A stretch of 48,745 nucleotides of DNA from an uncultured Methanosarcinales archaeon (GTDB lineage: Archaea; Halobacteriota; Methanosarcinia; Methanotrichales; Methanotrichaceae): assembly GCA_903871465.1 (NCBI GenBank), contig CAIQHB010000035.1, positions 1 through 48,745 of the forward strand. The letters are read 5' to 3'. Under the pieces are notes generated by a model. That model saw only the letters and a list, made by a program, of their open reading frames with translations, searched no databases and was not told where the DNA came from. Shown piece after piece: positions 34,965 through 42,070 of this stretch. The stretch's first letter is position 1. Every line of letters starts with the position of its first letter. A program made the position numbers and the translations under genes.

Positions 34965-35525
34965 TCAAAGCCTCGGCTCAAATGTCCTAGCATCCAGAGC
35001 GATCTTGTTCTGGCAATAGCTGCAGACAGTCTCCAGACATTTTCCCTTTTCCAGGGCAGAGTCGACCTCCTCCTGCGGCGTGAGATACTGAGTCATCTCC
35101 TCTCCGCATTGGGGGCAGGTTACCTTCAGCCACACCAGCCGGCTCAGGTCTCGAATGGTCTTGATCAAGAGGCCGATGGCGTCCCTGTAGTTCTCCTCCT
35201 TGAAAGCCAGTGGCCTCAGATGCTCGATCATAAAAGGCAGCCTTGCTCCATCTTCCAGCAGAGGGATGATCATCAGCTCCAGGCCCCGCGCCAGTCCGAT
35301 CTCCTGGCCCACTTCCGGGGACCGATAGCCCTCCCGGGTTAGGAGAGCCACCATTGCCTCCGAGTTTCGTATGCCAAAAGAGACCCTCTCGGCAAGAGCG
35401 ATAGCGGGAGACAAATTGCAGATTGCAGCGTAGCTCTCGAGACCCACCCGCCATAAAGCTCGGGAGAGCTGCAGGGCCATATCCTCATCTTCCGGCGCGT
35501 GAGATATGTAAACTCTAGAGATCAT
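34965..35525 (-). CDS. TIR-like domain protein with C-terminal zinc ribbon
   Basis: 186 residues. Residues 1-115 fit a TIR/TIR-2 fold: VYISHAPEDEDMALQLSRAL (strand A and helix A), the BB-loop region, EAMVALLTREGYRSPEVGQEIGLA, then LMIIPLLEDG. E75 in GQEIGLA sits where NADase TIR proteins carry the catalytic glutamate. Residues 135-172 have CPQC and CSYC (C137, C140, C168, C171), a zinc ribbon uncommon on TIR proteins. The ATG overlaps the stop of the upstream membrane protein by ATGA. A membrane-linked NAD-cleaving defence or signalling effector is possible; activity is inferred. Confidence 0.75.
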   Translation of the reverse strand: MISRVYISHAPEDEDMALQLSRALWRVGLESYAAICNLSPAIALAERVSFGIRNSEAMVALLTREGYRSPEVGQEIGLARGLELMIIPLLEDGARLPFMIEHLRPLAFKEENYRDAIGLLIKTIRDLSRLVWLKVTCPQCGEEMTQYLTPQEEVDSALEKGKCLETVCSYCQNKIALDARTFEPRL

Positions 35526-35911
35526 CGCTCCTGTAAGGTTTGCCTTCCTTCAAAAAGCTGACTCTGCCCCGTCTGCCCATCCGCCCAATGACCAACAGCC
35601 TTGCCCAAACGCGGATCGATCCCGAATTCTTCTGCCGGCCCGATTGAGCTTTGCCTGAAGGCCTCCAGGAAGATGTTCCAGATCGCCCAGAGGATGGACA
35701 GGGTGGCCATGAAGAACAAAATATCTAGCGTTTCCTGGGAGATATGCAAGGACAGAAGATTTGCCAGATCGTAGAAGATGTAAAGGATGAAAGTAAGCGC
35801 GATGCACCAGCCGTACATTTTCTTCTTGCCTACGACCAGCATTATGCCAAGTGCCACCACTACAAATTCCAGCAAGATGGAAATCGTCTGCAAAGCGTTC
35901 AATTTCTCCAA
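35522..35911 (-). CDS. Three-helix membrane protein paired with the TIR gene
   Basis: 129 residues. Hydrophobic segments lie at about 9-27 (SILLEFVVVALGIMLVV), 34-53 (WCIALTFILYIFYDLANLL) and 62-81 (LDILFFMATLSILWAIWNIF). A ~48-residue soluble C-terminus rich in Gln, Gly and charged residues follows. No family is recognised. Translational coupling to the TIR-like gene suggests the two proteins act together, this one as membrane anchor, sensor or pore. An A/T-rich promoter region precedes it at 35925-35955. Confidence 0.7.
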   Translation of the reverse strand: MEKLNALQTISILLEFVVVALGIMLVVGKKKMYGWCIALTFILYIFYDLANLLSLHISQETLDILFFMATLSILWAIWNIFLEAFRQSSIGPAEEFGIDPRLGKAVGHWADGQTGQSQLFEGRQTLQER

Positions 35912-36000
35912 CTCCCTCTCTTTTAAAACAATAGTAATAATTAATATAAGTTAGATATAAACGTTTGCCAGGGCATTGGCTAAATCGGAGTATAAACGGC

Positions 36001-36416
36001 CTATTTTCTTGAGATATGGCCGTGAGACTTAAGCAAATTTATGACTTCATCTCGATCCAGATCGCACCAATTTTGATAAGCATCAGCGACCGCAAAGCTG
36101 TAGCCTGTTCGTACATTAGGACAGCCGATCAGGTCTACAACAGCAGCAAGCAGCTCGATTGTGCCGGCAAAAGCGGTGGGGACGGCCGCGACTATCCGAG
36201 ATGGGGGCCGCCGCTGCACCATTCGAGCAGCAGTAATCATGGTGTAGCCGGAGGCCAGATCGTCGTCGACTATTATTACGGTCCTTCCGCGAACATCTGG
36301 CCAGGGACGGTCTCTCGAAAGATGCGGTTCCTCGCCCACAGCTCTTCATGCACCGGCAGTGCCAGCTCGTCGATCATGAAAAGAATGTCAAGAGCGACAA
36401 TCAGAATTGCATAGGT
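36001..36416 (-). pseudogene. Truncated, frameshifted phosphoribosyltransferase
   Basis: The 112-codon frame 36339-36001 contains the PRPP-binding loop VIIVDDDLASGYTM and the C-terminal half of a type I PRTase of the predicted COG1926-like kind (VVAAVPTAF, SFAVADAYQNWCDLDRDEV). The N-terminal hood and first strands are missing. A further piece, DELALPVHEELWARNRIFR, lies upstream in a different frame (from 36377) and joins the core only through a frameshift near 36315. Beyond it a stop at 36417 closes the frame. So the gene is both shifted and 5'-truncated, possibly by events that placed the hdr promoter here. Confidence 0.65.
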
Positions 36417-36444
36417 TTAAGTGATTTAAGGCGATCATACTATC

Positions 36445-36449
36445 AGGAG
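36445..36449 (+). promoter_or_regulatory. Ribosome-binding site of hdrA
   Basis: AGGAG ends 4 nt before the ATG at 36454. A weak TATA-like GGTTTAAGTG at 36414-36423 suggests a short leader for the whole hdr operon. Confidence 0.5.
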
Positions 36450-36453
36450 TCTC

Positions 36454-38919
36454 ATGCCTATTGGTGTTTACGTCTGTCACTGCGGCCTGAACATCGCCGG
36501 TGTCTTGAATATGGAGGAGCTGAAAGGCTTCGCGGAAAAGCTGCCCGATGTGGCAGTTGCCCGTGATCTGCAATTCTCCTGTTCCGATACCGGACAGGAG
36601 CAGATCCAGAAGGATATTGCAGAGCTCAAGCTCGACCGGATAGTTGTGGCTGCCTGCTCGCCGCGTCTGCACGAGCCCACCTTTCGCCGGGCCATAACCA
36701 AGGCCGGGCTTAACCCTTACATGCTGGAGATGGCCAATATCCGGGAGCAGTGCTCCTGGGTGCACATGGACCAGCCGGCTATGGCCACAGAAAAGGCCAA
36801 AGACCTGATAGCAATGGCTGTGGCCAAAGCCGCACTCTTGCGACCGCTGGAGCCCGAGAGCATACCGGTCAGCAAAGACGTACTGGTAATAGGAGGAGGC
36901 GTGGCCGGGATCGCAGCCGCATTGGATCTGGCGGACGCTGGTTTGCATGTTTACCTGGTAGAGCGGAGGCCTACCATCGGCGGATACATGGCGCTCCTAA
37001 CGGACGTCTTCCCCACCAACGACTGCTCCATCTGCGTACTGGGGCCCAAGATGTCCGAGGTCTTCAACCATCCTAATATTACTCTCTACACTTATGCCGA
37101 GGTTCTGGGAGTGGAAGGAAGCGTTGGCAACTTCAGCGTCTCAGGCGTTCGCCGTGCGCGCTATGTGGACCTGTTGCTCTGCAAAGGCTGCATCAACGAA
37201 TGCGCGGGCGTCTGTCCTGTGGAAGTGCCCAGCGAATACGACTTTGGCATCGGCAAGAGGAAGGCCATCTATGTGCCCTACCCCCAGGCCGTCCCCCTGG
37301 CGGCATGTGTCGATCCCAAGGCCTGCATCGGCTGCGCCCGCTGCGTGGAGGCGTGTCCCACAAAGGCCGTCAAGCTCGACCAGGAGCCGGAGGATTTCAA
37401 GATAAATGTGGGAGCAATAATAGTGGCCACGGGCTGGCAGCCCTTCGATGCCTCCCGAAAAGAGGAGTACGGCTTCGGAAGGTACATGGATGTGATCACC
37501 ACATTGCAGATGGAGAGGATGCTGAATGCCTCCGGTCCGACAAAGGGAGAAGTTGTACGCCCGAGCACGGGCCAGATCGCCCAATCCATAGCTTTCTTGC
37601 AGTGCGTAGGCTCGCGGGATGCAACCGTGGGCAACATTTACTGCTCTCGCATCTGCTGCATGGCCTCGCTCAAGAATGCGCAACTGGTTAAGGAGAAGTA
37701 CCCGGACACGGATATCACAATCTACTACATCGACATCAGGGCCTGCGGGGAAGGATACGAAGAATTTTATGTACGGGCGCAGAGGCTGGGCATAAACTTC
37801 GTCCGGGCCCGCATCTCTCGTATCGATCAAGTGGATGGCGAGATCTTTCTCGTCTATGAGGATACCCAGGCTAGCGTAATAAAACGGGTCAAACACGATA
37901 TGGCGGTCCTCTCTATCGGTCTCGAGCCCGACCAGAACGCAGACGTTCTGGGCAACCTGCTCGGACTATCCCGGCGGCCGGACAGGTTCTTTGAGATCGC
38001 CCATCCCAAGATGAGGCCGGTGGAAGCGCATATTGACGGCGTCTTCATCGCCGGCTGCGCCTCCGGCCCCAAAGAGATTCCCATCTCCATCGCTCAGGGG
38101 AGCGCGGCCGCAGCCAAAGCCATCAAGCTCTTGCATAAGGGAGTTCTGGAGCTGGAGCCTACCTCCGCCTATGTGGACCAAGATCTGTGCGTCAAGTGCA
38201 AGCTATGCGTCAATGTCTGTCCCAAGAAGGCCATAGCCGTAAAGAGCCCGGCTTATGTGGATGAGGCTGCCTGCAAAGGATGCGGCTCCTGCGCTGCTGC
38301 CTGTCCATTGGACGCCATCAACATGCGCCTCTTCTCAGATGAGCAGATCATGGCCCAGGTCACGGCAGCGACCGCGGTGAAAAGAGAGTTTCCCCTTATC
38401 GTCGCCTTTTTGTGCAACTGGTGCAGCTACGGAGCCGCGGACCTGGCTGGAACCTCACGCATCCAGTATCCCACCAATGCCCGCAACATCCGGGTGATGT
38501 GTTCGGCACGAGTGGACCCAAGCTTCGTCCTGGAAGCCTTGAGGAGGGGCGCAGATGGAGTCCTCATCGCCGGCTGCCGTCTGGGCGAATGCCATTATCA
38601 CAATGGGAACTACCAGGCCCTGCAAAGAGTGAATGTTCTGAAAGGCGTCCTGGAGAAGATAGGCCTTAATCCAGGTCGTGTTAAGATAGTCTGGTGTGCC
38701 GCGAGCGAGGGCGAGATCTTTGCCAAGGATCTGAGAGATTTCATCTTTGAGCTGAAGGCCATGGGTCCCATCGGAACGGAGCTGAAGAATAAAGATGATG
38801 AGCAGGGGAAAGTTGGGAAGAAAGAGATCGATGCCGGAACACGAGAAGAAGCAGGAACCGTGATAGAGGCAAAATCTGAAAATGTTGCCGGTACGACAGG
38901 AAGGGAACCCGTGCCATGA
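36454..38919 (+). CDS. hdrA: Heterodisulfide reductase subunit A fused to FlpD/MvhD
   Basis: 821 residues. HdrA carries FAD (GGGVAGIAAALDLADAGLHVY near 147) and several Fe-S clusters: N-terminal CHCG near residue 8, CKGCINECAGVCP, CIGCARCVEACP, CVKCKLCVNVCP and CKGCGSCAAACP. Residues about 640-770 are an MvhD/FlpD [2Fe-2S] domain (FLCNWCSYGAADLAG, VMCSARVDPSFVLEAL, GCRLGECHYHNGN), the part that normally receives electrons from a hydrogenase, formate dehydrogenase or F420H2 module. A Lys/Glu-rich tail follows. Such fusions occur in HdrA2-type complexes of Methanosarcina, where HdrABC couples ferredoxin, F420 and CoM-S-S-CoB. It heads a five-gene operon with ATGA overlaps. Confidence 0.93.
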   Translation: MPIGVYVCHCGLNIAGVLNMEELKGFAEKLPDVAVARDLQFSCSDTGQEQIQKDIAELKLDRIVVAACSPRLHEPTFRRAITKAGLNPYMLEMANIREQCSWVHMDQPAMATEKAKDLIAMAVAKAALLRPLEPESIPVSKDVLVIGGGVAGIAAALDLADAGLHVYLVERRPTIGGYMALLTDVFPTNDCSICVLGPKMSEVFNHPNITLYTYAEVLGVEGSVGNFSVSGVRRARYVDLLLCKGCINECAGVCPVEVPSEYDFGIGKRKAIYVPYPQAVPLAACVDPKACIGCARCVEACPTKAVKLDQEPEDFKINVGAIIVATGWQPFDASRKEEYGFGRYMDVITTLQMERMLNASGPTKGEVVRPSTGQIAQSIAFLQCVGSRDATVGNIYCSRICCMASLKNAQLVKEKYPDTDITIYYIDIRACGEGYEEFYVRAQRLGINFVRARISRIDQVDGEIFLVYEDTQASVIKRVKHDMAVLSIGLEPDQNADVLGNLLGLSRRPDRFFEIAHPKMRPVEAHIDGVFIAGCASGPKEIPISIAQGSAAAAKAIKLLHKGVLELEPTSAYVDQDLCVKCKLCVNVCPKKAIAVKSPAYVDEAACKGCGSCAAACPLDAINMRLFSDEQIMAQVTAATAVKREFPLIVAFLCNWCSYGAADLAGTSRIQYPTNARNIRVMCSARVDPSFVLEALRRGADGVLIAGCRLGECHYHNGNYQALQRVNVLKGVLEKIGLNPGRVKIVWCAASEGEIFAKDLRDFIFELKAMGPIGTELKNKDDEQGKVGKKEIDAGTREEAGTVIEAKSENVAGTTGREPVP

Positions 38920-39248
38920 TGGAGATTGAGAAAGATATGGAAGTGGAAGGCTCCCATATCCTGGCCAGGCAGAAGACCCCGGAGAGTGAGAAGATCCTGG
39001 ATTATGATTACAAGAAATGCGCTGGCTGCTCCATTTGTGTAGCGCTCTGTCCCAAAAAGGCCCTGCTGGAGGGACCACTGCAGGAGATTGCCAAAGGCCT
39101 GGACGCACCGCCCGTGCTGATTGATCTCGATGCTTGCGTCTTTTGCGGCATGTGCGTGAATTTCTGTCCACTGAAGGCTTTCCAGATGACTGTGCTTGAA
39201 AAGACGCCATTGCCTGAGGCGGCAAAGACTGCCGCAGCACAGGTATGA
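38916..39248 (+). CDS. Two-cluster 4Fe-4S ferredoxin of the hdr operon
   Basis: 110 residues with two CxxCxxCxxxCP motifs (CAGCSICVALCPKKAL near 31 and CVFCGMCVNFCPLKAF near 70). An N-terminal extension lacks clusters. It overlaps hdrA by ATGA and the next ferredoxin by 4 nt. It probably relays electrons between the HdrA/FlpD unit and the larger polyferredoxin or HdrCB. Confidence 0.85.
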   Translation: MMEIEKDMEVEGSHILARQKTPESEKILDYDYKKCAGCSICVALCPKKALLEGPLQEIAKGLDAPPVLIDLDACVFCGMCVNFCPLKAFQMTVLEKTPLPEAAKTAAAQV

Positions 39249-40405
39249 CCGAAGTGACTGAAGTGGCTGAAAAGACCAAAAGGCCCGAAGATTTCCGGAA
39301 GCGGGAAGAGTACCCGAGGCTCATAGCGGAGGCCGTGCCTAATGAACGGTGCCTGCCGTGCATGCTCTGTGAGCCTGTCTGCCCCACCAAGGCCATTAAG
39401 GTGACATTTAACAAGACCCGCGAGGACTATGGGCCGCTGCGCCCGGGAATAAAAGGCAAGATCTCCATAGATCAGGAGAAGTGCAACCTCTGCGGACGAT
39501 GCGCGAAATTTTGCAAAGCTTTCCTTCTGGTAGAAAAAGGAGAGAAAGAAAGAGAGAAAGACCCTCGCCGTCTGGTTCCCTACGAGCAACTGCTCATAGA
39601 TGAGGAGCTATGCGACTACTGCGGCCTGTGTGTTCCCCTTTGCCCGGAGGAGGCAATAAAGGTTGAGGGCGAACCCCTGGAGGTGTCGGCAGAGCCAGCG
39701 TTTGAAGGCAAAATAGAGATCGACAGGGATCTATGCATCGGCTGTGGAAGGTGTTCTCTGGTCTGCCCTTACCATGCTATAGACGTATTGAAGCCCTTCC
39801 AGGGAGAGATCAAGCTTGTGGAGAAGAACCTGGCAAGATGCGATCCACTGGGCTGCCAGGCCTGCTTCAATGTCTGTCCGGCCAAATGCTGGTATGTGGA
39901 CGAGCGAGGAAAAGCGGCTCCCGTTAAAGAACAGTGCATCTTTTGCGGAGCCTGCGAGAAGGCCTGTCCCGTCTCTGCCATTGAAGTTCAGAGGTCTGAA
40001 GTCAGGCATACGGCGATAAAGGGGACTCCCTGGGCAGAGGAGTGGAGAGAGGCTATATCCGCTATCAAGACAGGCGAGCGAAAACGGCCGGATGTAAGCG
40101 GGGCCATCGCTCCCCCGGATATCGAGCGGCCGCCTCAGCCCAAACCGGAGATCCCAAAAATCGATCCCGAGCTTTTCAAACTGGTCGACGAGGCACTGTT
40201 GCCTCTCCTGCCTCTGCTCAAAAAGCCGAAGGTCAGGCAGATCCTGGAGCATGAGACGCCCGATCTGGCAAGCTCGAAGATCGTGGAAAGGCTCCGTAAA
40301 GAGGAGACGAAGTTGGCGGCTGTGGAGAAAGCGGCTCTAGAGAAACCGGCTGCAACAGCTGCAGCAAATGCAACATTGGCAGATGAATCGGCAGAGGCAA
40401 AGTGA
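39245..40405 (+). CDS. Polyferredoxin with six 4Fe-4S motifs
   Basis: 386 residues. Cluster motifs in order: CLPCMLCEPVCP, CNLCGRCAKFCK (the final Pro replaced), CDYCGLCVPLCP, CIGCGRCSLVCP, an altered CDPLGCQACFNVCP, and CIFCGACEKACP. After about residue 250 the sequence is a cluster-free, Pro- and Ala-rich helical tail of ~130 residues (PKIDPELFKLVDEALLPLLP...). Polyferredoxins beside HdrA occur in Methanosarcinales; with the neighbouring two-cluster protein this gives eight ferredoxin-type clusters. It overlaps hdrC by GTGA. Confidence 0.87.
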   Translation: MTEVTEVAEKTKRPEDFRKREEYPRLIAEAVPNERCLPCMLCEPVCPTKAIKVTFNKTREDYGPLRPGIKGKISIDQEKCNLCGRCAKFCKAFLLVEKGEKEREKDPRRLVPYEQLLIDEELCDYCGLCVPLCPEEAIKVEGEPLEVSAEPAFEGKIEIDRDLCIGCGRCSLVCPYHAIDVLKPFQGEIKLVEKNLARCDPLGCQACFNVCPAKCWYVDERGKAAPVKEQCIFCGACEKACPVSAIEVQRSEVRHTAIKGTPWAEEWREAISAIKTGERKRPDVSGAIAPPDIERPPQPKPEIPKIDPELFKLVDEALLPLLPLLKKPKVRQILEHETPDLASSKIVERLRKEETKLAAVEKAALEKPAATAAANATLADESAEAK

Positions 40406-40932
40406 ATATGGCAAAGGATGAAGAGTTCAAGCACGAGGTTCTGCGGCTCGCCGGAGAGGAGGTCTTGACCTGCATTCAGTGTGGCACCTGCTCCGCCAGC
40501 TGTCCCACTGCCAATCTTATGAATCCCAGCATAAGGAAATTGATCAAGCTCTGTCTGGAGGGAAAGAAAGAGGAGGCCCTGCATAACGATACTCTAGGGC
40601 TCTGCACCTCCTGTCTTCTATGCACTGTTCGCTGTCCTCGGGGCATCCGGCCCAAAGCCGTCGTCTCGGCTCTGAAGGATCTGGCAGAGAGAGAGGGCGT
40701 CCCTGGCGTGGATCTGGCCTATGAGCAGCTCTTCTTGAAGCAGATCAGGGATTTCGGCCGGATTTCTGAGCTTCCCCTGACCGGCGAGTTCCTGCTAGTC
40801 TTTCCCCGGGGAATGGTGCAGTCCATGCAGATGGGTCTGGAGCTGGCACCCAAGGGCAAGATCAGCCTGGAGATGGAAAAGGTCCGGGGCCGGGATGAGG
40901 TCAAGAGAATCGTGGAGGAACTGGGAAGATGA
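40402..40932 (+). CDS. hdrC: Heterodisulfide reductase subunit C
   Basis: 176 residues with two 4Fe-4S motifs (CIQCGTCSASCPTANLMNPS near 20 and CTSCLLCTVRCPRGIRPKAV near 68), exactly the cytoplasmic HdrC pattern. It feeds electrons to the HdrB active site. A GTG at 40402 overlaps the polyferredoxin stop; an ATG two codons in is the alternative. It overlaps hdrB by 4 nt. Confidence 0.94.
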   Translation: MNMAKDEEFKHEVLRLAGEEVLTCIQCGTCSASCPTANLMNPSIRKLIKLCLEGKKEEALHNDTLGLCTSCLLCTVRCPRGIRPKAVVSALKDLAEREGVPGVDLAYEQLFLKQIRDFGRISELPLTGEFLLVFPRGMVQSMQMGLELAPKGKISLEMEKVRGRDEVKRIVEELGR

Positions 40933-41771
40933 AGCTGGCATACTATCCGGGCTGCGTCTCCCGGTCGACTGGAAAGGATATGGACGCCTCCACCCGGGCC
41001 GTCTGCAAAGCACTGGGAATCGAGCTGGTGGAGCTGGAAGACTGGAACTGCTGTGGAGCCACGCATGTTTCCAATGAGCTGGTCGCCACGGGTCTGGCCG
41101 CCCGCAACATGGCCCAGACGGACCTAGAAATCATGACCTCCTGCTCCATCTGCTACAGTAATTTGAGGAGCGCCGTTTTGAATCTGGAGGATCTCGAAAC
41201 CCGGAAAAAGGTGAACGCGGTCCTCGATAAGAAGTACAGCGGAGCCCGTGTCCGCCATGCTCTGGACGTCATCCTGGAGTGTCTTGCCGGGAACGATGAG
41301 AGGATAGCGGTGCCGCTCAAGGAGCTAAAGGTTGCGCCCTACTACGGCTGCCTGCTCACGCGCCCCGGGGGCATCTATAGCCCGGAGTTTCCCACCATCC
41401 TGGAAAAATTGATCAAGACCCTGCAGGCTGAACCAATCGATTTTCGGCTCAAGACCTTCTGCTGCGGCGGGCCCATATTCATGTCCCAGGAAGAGGCCGC
41501 GAATGACATCGCCTTTCGCATTCTCTCCGAAGCCAGGAAGGCCGGGGCGGAGGTTATCGTGACCGTCTGCCCTCTCTGCCAGCTCATGCTCGACGCCAAG
41601 CAAAAAGCTCTGGAGCAGAAGCACGGCACAAAAATCGAGATTCCTGTGCTCTATGTGACACAACTGGCGGGCATCGCCCTGGGCCTGGGGCCGGATGAGC
41701 TGGGGCTGAATATGAACGCGGTCTCGCCCATGGCCATGATGGAGAAGGTGTACGAGAGGATGACGGAATAA
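40929..41771 (+). CDS. hdrB: Heterodisulfide reductase subunit B
   Basis: 280 residues carrying the two CCG domains that hold the non-cubane Fe-S clusters reducing CoM-S-S-CoB: C9, CCG at 41-43 and C74/C76 region for the first; C141, CCG at 178-180 and C213/C216 region (TVCPLCQLM) for the second. It is a cytoplasmic type, lacking membrane helices, so it is not the HdrDE form. It is the last gene of the hdr operon. Confidence 0.95.
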   Translation: MKLAYYPGCVSRSTGKDMDASTRAVCKALGIELVELEDWNCCGATHVSNELVATGLAARNMAQTDLEIMTSCSICYSNLRSAVLNLEDLETRKKVNAVLDKKYSGARVRHALDVILECLAGNDERIAVPLKELKVAPYYGCLLTRPGGIYSPEFPTILEKLIKTLQAEPIDFRLKTFCCGGPIFMSQEEAANDIAFRILSEARKAGAEVIVTVCPLCQLMLDAKQKALEQKHGTKIEIPVLYVTQLAGIALGLGPDELGLNMNAVSPMAMMEKVYERMTE

Positions 41772-41805
41772 GTGAAATACGTGTGTCCACTGCATAAATT
41801 TGGCC

Positions 41806-42040
41806 CAAATCCTCTTCCGGCAAAGTCCTCATTCTGATCACTATAAGAATCGTAATCAAGTAGAACTGAGCGGTTGCTGTTATCGATCAATTAGTTTTAG
41901 TGCTATAGATTCTGAATGTGTAGAACGTGGAGCGCAACATATTCGGTGTTTGAGCCGAGAAGAGTCCTTATAATAATGTTTTGCGATTTAGTGGATATCG
42001 AAAAAAAGGGAATGGATTACAGGTTATACACACTAATCTG
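41806..42040. repeat. Flank repeat, copy A (downstream of the HEAT-subtilase gene)
   Basis: This stretch aligns by eye with 47693-47925. Shared words include AAATCCTCTTC, TTGCTG-TAT-GATCAATT, GGAGCGCAACAT, TTATAATAAT and ACAGGTTA/GCAGGTTA, with about 70% identity overall and small indels. Both copies lie on the 3' side of HEAT-coding sequence on the minus strand. The rest of 41772-42070 holds no gene that I can support; a short conserved minus-strand reading frame (from 41859) is discussed in the findings. Confidence 0.6.
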
Positions 42041-42070
42041 TGCCGGGGATCCTCCATTAAAGCCCTTCTG

